Source of the DNA: Mogibacterium sp.
Lineage (GTDB): Bacteria; Bacillota; Clostridia; Peptostreptococcales; Anaerovoracaceae
Assembly: GCA_017434025.1 (NCBI GenBank)
Contig: JAFRGC010000088.1
Coordinates: forward strand, 1 to 55,890
DNA length: 55,890 nt
Reading direction: 5' to 3'
Below are positions 21,611 to 31,400 of this stretch, piece after piece (the first letter of the stretch is position 1; the number at the start of each line of letters is the position of its first letter). The position numbers were made by a program, and so were the translations under genes. Below the pieces are notes generated by a model that worked only from the letters and a program-made list of their open reading frames with translations, had not been told where the DNA came from and searched no databases.

Positions 21611-23941
21611 ATGGCTACCAGTTTAAACAGTGAACAGAATAAGGCGGTAAGGCATATCGACGGCCCGGTCCTGATCCTCGCGGGAGCAGGTTCCGGCAAG
21701 ACCGCAACGATGACTCACCGCATGGCATACATGATCTCGCAGGGTATCGATCCGCACAATATCCTCGCCGTGACTTTTACCAACAAAGCCGCTAACGAGA
21801 TGAGGAGCCGTGTCGCCGATCTCGTCGGAGACATCGGAGGGATGTGGATCATGACTTTCCATTCGATGTGTCTTCGCATGCTCAGATATTCAGGTGAAGT
21901 CCTTGGCTACAAACCGGGTTTCACCGTCTATGACGAGACTGACAAGAAGACACTGATCCGCAAGATCTGCAAAGAACTCGGCACTGACGAGAAGATCACC
22001 CCTGTATCTATGCTGATCTCTGTCATCAGCAAGTGCAAGGAGCAGGAACAGGGTCCGGACGACTATCTCGCGACTACACCCGGCCTGCCCGTACACAAGG
22101 CAATCTATGGGGTGTATGCCCGTTACCAGCACGAACTCATGGCGGCGAACGCAATGGATTTTGACGACCTGCTGTGGAACGGCGTCAGGCTGCTCGAGCA
22201 GTCGCCGGACGTCCGCAGGTATTATTCAGACAGATTCAGGTACATCATGGTCGACGAGTACCAGGATACGAACTACCTGCAGTACAAACTCATACACATG
22301 CTGGCTTCCCGCCACGGCAACCTCTGCGTTGTCGGCGACGATGACCAGTGCATATACCAGTGGAGAGGCGCGGATATCCGCAACATACTGGATTTCGAGA
22401 ACGATTTTCCGAATGCTTTCACAGTCAGGCTTGAGCAGAATTACCGGTCGGACGGCAACATCCTGAGACTGGCGAATTCGGTCATCAGGAACAACAAGAA
22501 CCGCAAGACCAAAGCCCTCTGGACAGACCGCCAGGACGGCTGCAAGATCACCTACCGCAGGCTCGAAGACGAGAAGCAGGAAGCCTACTGGATCGGTGCG
22601 GAGATCGAGGATCTTCACGCGCAGGGTTACGCTTACAGGGATATTGCGATCCTGTACCGCAAGAATGCCCAGTCGAGAAGTTTCGAAGAGAAGTTCAGCT
22701 TCCGTGGCATTCCATACAGGGTTCTTGCCGGACTCCGCTACTATGACCGCAAAGAGATCAAGGACGTCATGGCCTACCTGCGGCTCATCGAGAATCCGGG
22801 AGAAAATGTTTCGATGCTGAGGATCATCAACGAGCCAAAGCGAGGCATCGGTGCCAAGACTCTTGCTGCAGTCGAAGAGTACGCGAGAGCGTACGGTATC
22901 AGCATCTATGACGCGCTTTGCGAAGATGCGCTGCAGGCTAACCTCAGCAACAAATGCAGGATCGCTGTCCGGGAGCTCATCGCGATGATCCGCGATATCA
23001 GGGCTGAGCAGGACAACCTGTCGATCCTGGATATCTATGACAACATGCTCAGCCGTTCAGGCTATCTGCAGGCGCTCGAAGATGCGCACACCGTAGAGGC
23101 GGACGGCCGTATAGAGAACATCATGGAATTCAAGTCTGTTATCGCCGAATTCGAGAAAGGTCTCGAAGACGGCACAGTACAGGCTCTGCGCGAAGAAATG
23201 AAGCAGGAGCGGCTCGCGCTTCTCGGCGAAGGCCTTGAGGCTGCAGACCCTACCCCGCTCGGAGCTTTCCTCGAGCAGATCACCCTGATGTCCGATATCG
23301 ACAACCACGACGAAGACGAAGACGCTGTCGTGCTCATGACACTCCACTCGGCCAAAGGTCTGGAATTCCCTGTCGTCTTCATGCCGGGCATGGAGAACGG
23401 TATGTTCCCGGGTGTCGCGGCATTTGACGAGACAGAGAAGATGGAAGAAGAACGCCGCCTGTGCTATGTCGGCATCACCAGAGCGATGAAGAAGCTCTAC
23501 CTCACCGGTGCACAGGTACGGACTGTTTACGGCAGGACAGATTTCCAGATGGAATCGATATTCCTTGACGAGATGGACAAGGACTGTCTCGACGGCGACC
23601 GTACCGTCAAAGACAGAGTGCGCAGCGAGAGCGGACTGCGCGGTGAAGGCGGATGGCTCGGAGATTACATATTCAGCGGCCGCGCTCACGGTACGGCTGA
23701 CGGGTATTCGGGCATTCCTAAGACCAAACCTTTTGACAATCTCAACGCAGCGCGCAAGTCGGCGCACCGCAGAGAGACAATACATGAAGATTTCCAGGTC
23801 GGAGATATCCTCAGGCATCCTAAGTTTGGCGAAGGCATGCTGATAGAGCAGGACGACAAGACCATGACAGTAATTTTTGACGAATACGGCCAGAAGAAAC
23901 TCGGCAAGGGCTTCGTCAAGATGGAGAAAGTCGAACAATGA
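21611..23941 (+). CDS. pcrA: ATP-dependent 3'-5' DNA helicase PcrA (UvrD family)
   Basis: The 776-residue superfamily 1A helicase acts in repair and in removing proteins from DNA. Motifs are Walker A AGAGSGKT (24-31), VTFTNKAANEM, the Walker B-type VDEYQDTN, QNYRSD, TLHSAKGLEFPVVF and YVGITRAMKKLYLTG. The length is normal, with a C-terminal tail ending in a DILRHPKFGEGML segment typical of PcrA. It overlaps ligA by ATGA, which implies co-translation. The start codon has no ribosome site and lies almost at the predicted transcription start. Confidence 0.93.
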   Translation: MATSLNSEQNKAVRHIDGPVLILAGAGSGKTATMTHRMAYMISQGIDPHNILAVTFTNKAANEMRSRVADLVGDIGGMWIMTFHSMCLRMLRYSGEVLGYKPGFTVYDETDKKTLIRKICKELGTDEKITPVSMLISVISKCKEQEQGPDDYLATTPGLPVHKAIYGVYARYQHELMAANAMDFDDLLWNGVRLLEQSPDVRRYYSDRFRYIMVDEYQDTNYLQYKLIHMLASRHGNLCVVGDDDQCIYQWRGADIRNILDFENDFPNAFTVRLEQNYRSDGNILRLANSVIRNNKNRKTKALWTDRQDGCKITYRRLEDEKQEAYWIGAEIEDLHAQGYAYRDIAILYRKNAQSRSFEEKFSFRGIPYRVLAGLRYYDRKEIKDVMAYLRLIENPGENVSMLRIINEPKRGIGAKTLAAVEEYARAYGISIYDALCEDALQANLSNKCRIAVRELIAMIRDIRAEQDNLSILDIYDNMLSRSGYLQALEDAHTVEADGRIENIMEFKSVIAEFEKGLEDGTVQALREEMKQERLALLGEGLEAADPTPLGAFLEQITLMSDIDNHDEDEDAVVLMTLHSAKGLEFPVVFMPGMENGMFPGVAAFDETEKMEEERRLCYVGITRAMKKLYLTGAQVRTVYGRTDFQMESIFLDEMDKDCLDGDRTVKDRVRSESGLRGEGGWLGDYIFSGRAHGTADGYSGIPKTKPFDNLNAARKSAHRRETIHEDFQVGDILRHPKFGEGMLIEQDDKTMTVIFDEYGQKKLGKGFVKMEKVEQ

Positions 23942-25896
23942 ATCCGGAAGACAAGATCAGGAGAATAGATGAATTAACGGAAAAGCTCAACGAGGCATCG
24001 CGCGCGTACTACGCGGACGGCATCGAGATCATCACCAACTACGAGTATGACGCGATGTACGACGAACTGCTCGCACTCGAAGATGAGACCGGATATGTCC
24101 GTGATGACAGTCCGTCGATCAATGTCGGTTATGAGACTGCTGCCGGGCTGCCTAAGATCGTTCACGAGATCAAGATGCTGTCCCTCAACAAGACCAAGGA
24201 TCGGGAGGAGCTCAGAGCATGGCTCGGTGAGCAGAAAGGCCTCCTGTCGTGGAAGCTCGACGGCCTTACGGTCGGACTGACGTATGAGAACGGAAGACTT
24301 GTACAGGGCGTAACGAGAGGCAACGGTACCGAGGGCGAGCTCATCACAGCCAATGCTCTCGCCTGCCGCAATATCCCTAAGATCATCCCGCACAAAGGCA
24401 GGGTGATCGTCAGAGGTGAAGCTGTCATCAGATATTCCGATTTCGAGAAGATCAATGAGGCGATCGCTGATGCAGACGCCAAGTATAAGAACCCAAGGAA
24501 TCTCTGCAGCGGCAGTATCCGCCAGCTCGATCCCAAGGTCACAGCTGAGAGAAGTGTCAATTTCTACGCTTTCACGCTGACGCTGGCTGAAGGGACTTCC
24601 TTCGCAACCAGACATGAGCGCATGGAATGGATGAAGAGCCAGGGCTTCGAGATCGTGGACTACGTCATCGTCGACAAGAACAGTCTCATTGACGAGATCG
24701 ACCGTTACGAAGCTGCCATTCCTGAATTTGACATCCCGTCCGACGGATTGGTGCTGACGCTGGATGACAGCGCGTATGCTGCCACCCTCGGTGCGACGGC
24801 CAAATTCCCGAGAGACGCTATCGCTTTCAAATGGCGTGATCAGCAGGCGGAGACCGTTCTCCGCGAGATCGAATGGAGCCCGTCCAGAACAGGACTGCTC
24901 AATCCGGTCGCGATCTTCGATCCGGTCGAGCTCGAAGGTACTACGGTTTCGCGCGCTTCGGTCCACAATCTCAACATCATGGATGATCTTGCCCTGGGCA
25001 TCGGAGACACTATCCGCGTTTATAAAGCGAACATGATCATTCCTCAGCTCAGTGACAACCTCACCAGGAGCGGCAATATTGAGATCCCAGAGGTCTGCCC
25101 TGTCTGCGGAGGCAGGACGCAGATCCGCGATGATGAAGGCACCCGGACGCTTGTCTGCACCAATCCGGACTGCCTGGCCAAGCACGTCAAGAAATTCTCG
25201 CATTTCGTATCGAGAGACGCGCTCAATATCGAAGGCCTGTCGGAATCAGGTCTGCTCAAGCTCATCGGGATCGGCGCTATCAGGACATTCCCTGACCTCT
25301 TCAGACTCGAAGGCCACCGAGACGCGATCATCAGCCTTGAAGGATTCGGCAGGAAGTCTTACGACAATCTCGTGGCTTCTGCTGCCAGGGCTTCGCACAC
25401 GACACCCGCGAGACTGCTGTATGGTCTCGGCGTACCGGGCATCGGCGTAGCGACCTCCGGACTTATCGCCAGAGCGTGCCGCAACAGCTGGAAGGAGATC
25501 GAATCGCTCGATGAATCAGCACTGACGGACATCGACGGCATTGGCGATGTGATGTCGAGAGATTACGTCAGGTATTTTGCCGATGAAGAGAACCGTGAGG
25601 TGATCGCTGACCTCCTCACCTGCCTCGAGCTCGATGAGACTTACGAAGCAGCCGGCACGGATCTCGAGGGTATGACTTTCGTCATCACAGGTAGCCTCGA
25701 ACACTATGCTAACCGCAAGGATCTCAAGGCAGAGATCGAGTCACAGGGAGGCAAGGTCGCCGGTTCGGTATCCGCTAAGACAAACTACCTTATCACGAAC
25801 GATCCTAATTCAGGGTCATCCAAGAACAGAACTGCACGTGAGCTGGGCGTCGCGATCATCACTGAAGATGAGGTCCGCGCTATGCTCGGCCACTGA
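23938..25896 (+). CDS. ligA: NAD-dependent DNA ligase
   Basis: The 652-residue enzyme seals nicks during replication and repair. Visible elements are the Ia domain (NYEYDAMYDELLALE), the adenylation motif WKLDGL with active-site Lys106, an OB region, a four-cysteine zinc finger (CPVCGG...CTNPDC), helix-hairpin-helix repeats (IEGLSESGLLKLIGIG...), and a C-terminal BRCT domain (MTFVITGSLEHYANRKDL). The sequence around Lys106 is of a divergent clostridial type (NGTEGE in place of the usual GDG...GEDVT). It shares four bases with pcrA. Confidence 0.93.
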   Translation: MNPEDKIRRIDELTEKLNEASRAYYADGIEIITNYEYDAMYDELLALEDETGYVRDDSPSINVGYETAAGLPKIVHEIKMLSLNKTKDREELRAWLGEQKGLLSWKLDGLTVGLTYENGRLVQGVTRGNGTEGELITANALACRNIPKIIPHKGRVIVRGEAVIRYSDFEKINEAIADADAKYKNPRNLCSGSIRQLDPKVTAERSVNFYAFTLTLAEGTSFATRHERMEWMKSQGFEIVDYVIVDKNSLIDEIDRYEAAIPEFDIPSDGLVLTLDDSAYAATLGATAKFPRDAIAFKWRDQQAETVLREIEWSPSRTGLLNPVAIFDPVELEGTTVSRASVHNLNIMDDLALGIGDTIRVYKANMIIPQLSDNLTRSGNIEIPEVCPVCGGRTQIRDDEGTRTLVCTNPDCLAKHVKKFSHFVSRDALNIEGLSESGLLKLIGIGAIRTFPDLFRLEGHRDAIISLEGFGRKSYDNLVASAARASHTTPARLLYGLGVPGIGVATSGLIARACRNSWKEIESLDESALTDIDGIGDVMSRDYVRYFADEENREVIADLLTCLELDETYEAAGTDLEGMTFVITGSLEHYANRKDLKAEIESQGGKVAGSVSAKTNYLITNDPNSGSSKNRTARELGVAIITEDEVRAMLGH

Positions 25897-25967
25897 TTTG
25901 CATATAGCTGCGTCAGAGCAGCCACCCGTTATTTCACGATGTTTCACCGGAAAGGAGGAAGAGGCCT

Positions 25968-27365
25968 ATGGAGAACTCCAATATCGTCATCGATATGGAT
26001 CAGGCTTACGACGAGTCGATAGAGAAGATATACGACTTGCTCGAAGAGAAGAAATACTTCAGATGCAGAGATGAGCTTCTCAAGCACAATGAAGTTGAGA
26101 TCGCAGAAATGCTGGTAGATATCCGACGAAAATTCGATCTCCAGCGCATGGTCGTCCTCTTCCGCGCACTGCCGAAAGACGTTGCTGTTGATGTTTTCGC
26201 CGAACTCAGCACTGATGACAGGCTCGACATCATCGACATCATCACCGATCCCGAGCTCAAGTACATCCTTGATGAGCTAGACTTCGATGATATGATCGAC
26301 GTACTCGAAGAGCTGCCGTCCAACATCGTCAACAAGATCCTCGACAAGACACCTAAGAGTGAGCGCAAGCTGATCAATACCTTCCTCAAGTACAAGGAAG
26401 ACAGTGCGGGATCCCTGATGACCCCGGACTACATCAATCTCAGCAAGAACAACACGGTACGCGAGGCCCTCGATCATATCAAGGATGTCGGTCTGGACTC
26501 AGAGACAATATACACCTGCTACGTGCTGGACATGGGACGCAAGCTGATCGGCGTAGTTTCGCTCAAATCGCTGGTCATCTCACCTGACAACACGCTCGTC
26601 GCAGATATCATGCATGATGATCCGGTCGTCGCTCATGTTGACGATGACCAGGAGGAAGTATCCGAGCTCTTCACCCGATTCGGTTATCTGGCTATCCCTG
26701 TGGTCGACAACGAATTCAGGCTCGTCGGTATCGTAACTGTCGACGACATCCTGGACGTCATCGAAGAAGAGACCACAGAGGATATCGAGCGTATGGGCGG
26801 TGTCATCGACACCCAGGACAGAGAGTACCTCGATATGTCCGTCTTCCAGCATGTCCGCGCCAGACTGCCGTGGCTCTTCCTGCTGATGTGTTCGTACTTC
26901 ATCACAGGCGGCATCCTGCAGACTTTCGAAGATGCCATGTCAGCCGTTATTGCTCTCGTCATCTACATGCCGATGCTGATGGGTACCGGCGGTAACTCGG
27001 GATCGCAGTCATCAACACTGGTCATCCGTGGTATGGCGACAGGCGAGCTCGAACTCCGGGATTTTATCAAAGTCATGTGGAAAGAGATCAGAGTCGGTGT
27101 CATCGTAGGTATTTGTCTCAGTATCCTGAACTACTTCAGGATCGTATATCTCGATCACAATCCTCCGCTGGTAGCGCTGACCGTCTGCGTCTCAATGATC
27201 CTCATCGTGATCATCGCCAAACTGATCGGTTCCATGCTGCCGATGCTGGCGAAGAAGATCGGTATCGACCCTGCTCTGATGGCAGGCCCGATGATGGCCT
27301 CCATCACAGATATGATATCGCTGTGCACTTATTTCATCATGGCAGGACTGTTCCTTCACATATAG
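25968..27365 (+). CDS. mgtE: Magnesium transporter MgtE
   Basis: The 465-residue protein is a Mg2+-gated channel of the inner membrane. It has the acidic N-domain with superhelical repeats (residues 1-140), two CBS domains (about 140-265, with LIGVVSLKSLV and LVGIVTVDDILDVIEEE), and five membrane segments with the pore signature MLMGTGGNSGSQSSTLVIRG near residues 335-355. AAAGGAGG precedes the ATG. The 70-base gap after ligA holds no visible M-box riboswitch, so control is probably at the protein level. Confidence 0.93.
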   Translation: MENSNIVIDMDQAYDESIEKIYDLLEEKKYFRCRDELLKHNEVEIAEMLVDIRRKFDLQRMVVLFRALPKDVAVDVFAELSTDDRLDIIDIITDPELKYILDELDFDDMIDVLEELPSNIVNKILDKTPKSERKLINTFLKYKEDSAGSLMTPDYINLSKNNTVREALDHIKDVGLDSETIYTCYVLDMGRKLIGVVSLKSLVISPDNTLVADIMHDDPVVAHVDDDQEEVSELFTRFGYLAIPVVDNEFRLVGIVTVDDILDVIEEETTEDIERMGGVIDTQDREYLDMSVFQHVRARLPWLFLLMCSYFITGGILQTFEDAMSAVIALVIYMPMLMGTGGNSGSQSSTLVIRGMATGELELRDFIKVMWKEIRVGVIVGICLSILNYFRIVYLDHNPPLVALTVCVSMILIVIIAKLIGSMLPMLAKKIGIDPALMAGPMMASITDMISLCTYFIMAGLFLHI

Positions 27366-27389
27366 GGGATCATTATGTGAGAATATAAG

Positions 27390-27420
27390 AAAAGGCCGCT
27401 CATCGAGCGGTCTTTATTTC
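27390..27420. terminator. Bidirectional terminator between mgtE and the nucleotidase remnant
   Basis: GGCCGCT (27394-27400) pairs with AGCGGTC (27406-27412). TCTTTATTTC follows on the plus strand and a TTTTC run on the minus strand, so it can serve both converging units. Confidence 0.75.
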
Positions 27421-27801
27421 TATTGTTTCTCTCCTCTACAGGTATCATCTCCCACTTCCAGTGGTCTATCATGTGTTTGTCCTCATCATACCAGAAGTCA
27501 AATCTGCCCAGATGAGTATTCTCCATGCCCGCCTGCAGCACAACGATCCCGTTCTCAACAGCCGGCTCGTCAATGTATGTATGCGAGTGACCGCCCACGA
27601 TAATATCGACACCCAGCGAAGGATCAAGGTTCCTCGCCAGCTCCAGACCGTGTCCGGGTTTTCCGCTTTGGCATTTGCGACATAGCCTCCTACCTGCGCG
27701 ATATTGCAGGTCAGCATGCCATTCTCGTCGGTCTTGCCGGCAAACGTTCCGTGGATATCATTGGAATGAAGTATCGTAATCTTTCTTAACTGATCACTCA
27801 C
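27420..27801 (-). pseudogene. Broken 5'-nucleotidase/metallophosphoesterase gene
   Basis: The 5' part (GTG start at 27801, AAAGGTG upstream) encodes the family's first motif, ITILHSNDIHG, and continues to about ENPDTV. After that the frame is lost. A second frame carries ELARNLDPSLGVDIIVGGHSHTY, with the metal-binding GGHSHT motif that normally lies over a hundred residues later. The 3' end runs into the shared terminator. The gene has therefore lost an internal block with a frameshift and also its C-terminal part. It follows the flavodoxin-like gene by 12 bases. Confidence 0.75.
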
Positions 27802-27813
27802 CAGATCACCTTT

Positions 27814-28440
27814 CTATTTTCCGTCCGGGAAGCTCGTGAAATCACCACTCTCCACCTGCGGCATGCCGTATTTTTCCCTGGCGTCTGCGATCGCTTTGAT
27901 CATGAATGCCATGTTGTGTGCCAGATTTCTCATCGTCTGCAGGCCTTCGCGGTCCTTGAGGACGTCCTCTGCGCTGAAGCCGTGCACCTGATTCCAGTAC
28001 GTCGAAGTCGCGATCGGCATCCCGCTGATGCTGAAATACTTGTTGAGCACATCGAACGAAGCGGTGTTGCCTCCCCTTCTCGCGCTGACTACTGCCGCTC
28101 CGACTTTCATATGCATATCGTACGGCGCGCTGTAGAACAGTCTGTCCATGAAAGAGATGATCGTGCCGTTCGGCGATGAATAATAAACCGGGCTGCCGAC
28201 GATCAGGCCGTCAGCCTTCTCGAGTTTGGCGCTGACCTCATTGACAAGGTCATTGAAGACGCATCTGCTGTTCTTCTCACAGAAACCGCAGGCGATGCAT
28301 CCGTGAATATCTTCTTTGCCGACATTGATGATCTCAGTTTCGATACCGTCAGCCTGCAGTGTCTTTGCTGCTTCCTTGAGTGCGGTCGCTGTGCAGCCAT
28401 TCGCTCTTGGGCTGCCGTTCAGTAATAATACCTTTGCCAT
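27814..28440 (-). CDS. NADPH-dependent FMN reductase / flavodoxin-fold protein
   Basis: The 208-residue protein has the flavodoxin-like start LLNGSPRANGCT for FMN phosphate binding. It has the two-cysteine pattern IHGCIACGFCEKNSRC seen in iron-sulfur flavoproteins and related quinone/disulfide reductases, followed by SPVYYSSPNGTIISFMDR. It is probably a cytoplasmic FMN-dependent reductase. The substrate is unknown. It lies 22 bases downstream of addA on the same strand and may be cotranscribed with it. Confidence 0.8.
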   Translation of the reverse strand: MAKVLLLNGSPRANGCTATALKEAAKTLQADGIETEIINVGKEDIHGCIACGFCEKNSRCVFNDLVNEVSAKLEKADGLIVGSPVYYSSPNGTIISFMDRLFYSAPYDMHMKVGAAVVSARRGGNTASFDVLNKYFSISGMPIATSTYWNQVHGFSAEDVLKDREGLQTMRNLAHNMAFMIKAIADAREKYGMPQVESGDFTSFPDGK

Positions 28441-28462
28441 ATCGTTCCTCCCAGTTGATATA

Positions 28463-31400
28463 TTACTTCAGTCTCAGGGCTTCTCCCGTTGCCAGCAGGT
28501 AGAGATAAGACTCGCCTACCTCCCTGCCGGTGCCCTTCTCTATTGCCTCTTCATAGAGCTCTACCTGCACCCGGTATTCGTTCCTGATGCGTTCCAGCTC
28601 CTCTTCATGTCCCAGATCCGGCCTGACATAGCCGGATTTATAATCTATCAGTATCATCTTGCCCGCCTCTTCGAAGCAGCAGTCGATGACTCCCTGTACC
28701 AGTATCGCGCGTCCCCCGCGCTCCGTTTTAAGTGTAAAAGGCTTCTCCCTGCGCAGCGTCCCTCTGCGGGCTGCTTCTGCCGCGCGTCTGCCGATATCGC
28801 TGGCAAAGAATCCTTCGATCCTGCCTGTATCGATCTTCCGGTAAACTTCATCCGGGATCGATCCGTGTTCTGCGAGGAATCCCGCCCTCTCAGCGATATA
28901 CTCGCTGTCGACCGTTCCGTCCGCTCTGACAGCTTTGGCAAAATCGACAAATTCCATGATCCTGTGATATGCAGTACCGATCTCCGCAGCAGTGACCTTC
29001 CGGTCCGCCGGCGCGCTCACGCGCCACCTCTCACGGATGCTGTCCGGCACTTCGTTCGTGTCAGAGCCTTCGATCTCCGCAGTATCAGGCTTCTCTGCCT
29101 CGAGCTCATTGCGGCGTATCTCGCTGACCGAATATTTCGCTTTGGCAGTCAGCAGATCTTCATCCGGATATCGGAACGTGAATCTCCGGTCGATCTCTCT
29201 GTATACCGGATCAGACTCAGCAGGCTTCGCGGCTCTGGCAGATTCCACAACACTCAGCGCTCTCGACAGCTTCCTTGCGGTATCAGTCCGCTCTAGCGGT
29301 GAGATGTGATACGTGTTGCATGGAGTCCTGAGAACATCTCTCATCACCTCCAGGAATGTCTTCGGTCTCGGCGTATACTCCATCAGTTTGGCTTCACTCT
29401 TGCACGTCCCTACCAGGATCAGCCTGTTGCGGGCTCTGGTCATGGCAACGTACAGGATGCGGAGTTCCTCGCTGTAGCTGTCCCTGTGAGATTTTTCAGT
29501 AATGACTCTCTGCATCAGAGTCGGACGCCAGTACCTCCTCGAAGGGTCGATATAAGGCATACCAACACCGATCGATGAGTCGAAACTGAACTTCTTCTCG
29601 CTGGAGTCCATTTGGAAACCATGTCCGAGTCCGCCGACTATCACAAATGGGTATTCCAGACCTTTGCTCTTGTGGATCGTCGATATGCGTATGACATCAT
29701 CATCGCTGCCTACGGTCTGTGCCTGACCACTGCTGATCTTCTTCTTTCTCATCACATCCAGGAAGGAAATGAAAGAGCTGAGAGAAGAAATCGACTCACG
29801 GCTGTATTTGCCGGCTCTGTCCGCCAGCACCCGGAGATTTGCCTGCCTCCTCGCACCGCCGTTCATGGCACCGGCCAGTCTGTATAAGCCGGAGTCGACG
29901 AGGACTTTCCATACAAAATCATCCAACGGCATCATCCTCGACAGTCTGCGCCACTCTGTTATCTTAGCGGCTGCAGCCCCTGCTTTCTCACGGAGTTCAC
30001 CTTCAGGTCCTGCGATGCGCAGCCATTCGAGTGCCTCCCAGAATGCCGGCCTGATATATGGGCCTGCTTTCTCCCCGTTATGTGCAGCCTGTTTCATATA
30101 TTCGCTGTGCAGGATCCTGACCATCGCCAGCTCTTCCGGAGACCAGCCAAAAACTCCTGAATGAAGTGTCGCTATGAGCGAGACGTCCCGCTTCATGTTG
30201 TCAATGCAAGACAGTAGTGACAGCGCGACGCTGATCTCTACAGTATCGAAGTAATCGTCAGCTTCTTCGACATGAGGTTCAATGCTTCGTGCCCGCAGGG
30301 CTCTCGCCATGATATCTCCACGCACTCTGACAGCGCGGAACAGTATCACGATATCGCGGGCAGTCGCTTTGCGTATTTCTTTGGTCTTCGTATCATGGAA
30401 TTCAGTCCCGATGAGCCCCTGCGCGATATCGGCGATGTATGCGGCCTCAGCCTCTTCCTTGCTGAGGTTGATGGTCTCCTCATCGATCACTTCCTCTGTC
30501 TCGGTGTCATCGGTCTGTCCTTCATCGGTAAGGATGTGCACTTCCGGTATGAAATCATATTCCTCGTTGCAGCTGCACCCGGTATACAGTCTTGCGCGTT
30601 CATCGTAGCCATCCATGACCTCCTCGAAAACGCGGTTGATATACCTGACTGTAGCATCGTTGCTGCGGAAGTTCATGCTGAGATCGATCGTTATCCCATC
30701 CTTGCATGCGGGATCTGAATACTCCCGGTACACTTTGCTGAAGAGCTCAGGCTCAGCCTGTCTGAATTTATAGATGCTCTGTTTGATATCCCCGACCTTG
30801 AAAACATTATCCGGCCTTGAGACTCTGCCGATCAGGTATTCCTGGATATTGTTGGTGTCCTGATACTCATCCACGAATACATATCTGAAACGGTTCCTCA
30901 GTATCTCTGCTGCCTGCCCGCTGCCGAGGATCCTCACGGCATTGTGCTCCATATCCGCAAAATCCATGATCCTGCGCTCTTTCTTCTTCTCCGCGTACTT
31001 CTTCTCGAACTCCTCGAGCAGCCTGATGTAGTACAGAGTATATCTGTACGTATCATTCATCTCCTCGAGTCTGGAAGCGAAGTCCGGGGTCAGATATCTT
31101 GCCGTCCAGGCTTTAATCTCATCTTTATATGCCTGGCGGATCTTCTTGATGGTATCACGGATCGGAGCGTATCGTTCCTCTTCGATCTTTCTGGCTCTGA
31201 GCTGCGGATATGATATCGTCCGGATGAGGTTCATCACATCATCATCCAGTCTGCCGGCCTCCAGTTTCTCACAGATGTCGGTGATGGCAGTTACCTCAGG
31301 CAGCAGTTTCGCTTCGTACATCTCAGCGAGGTCGGCCTCATACAGCAGCGTTCTTACTCTGCATACCGCCTCATAAGCTCTGCCCATCGTCGCCCTCGCG

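Noticed and set aside
23974-25203. Minus-strand open frame of 409 codons inside ligA
   Set aside because: Shadow of ligA, with no start signal and no recognisable protein features.
25897-25967. Possible magnesium riboswitch before mgtE
   Set aside because: The gap is only about 70 bases and shows just a small GCTGC/GCAGC hairpin, too short for an M-box.
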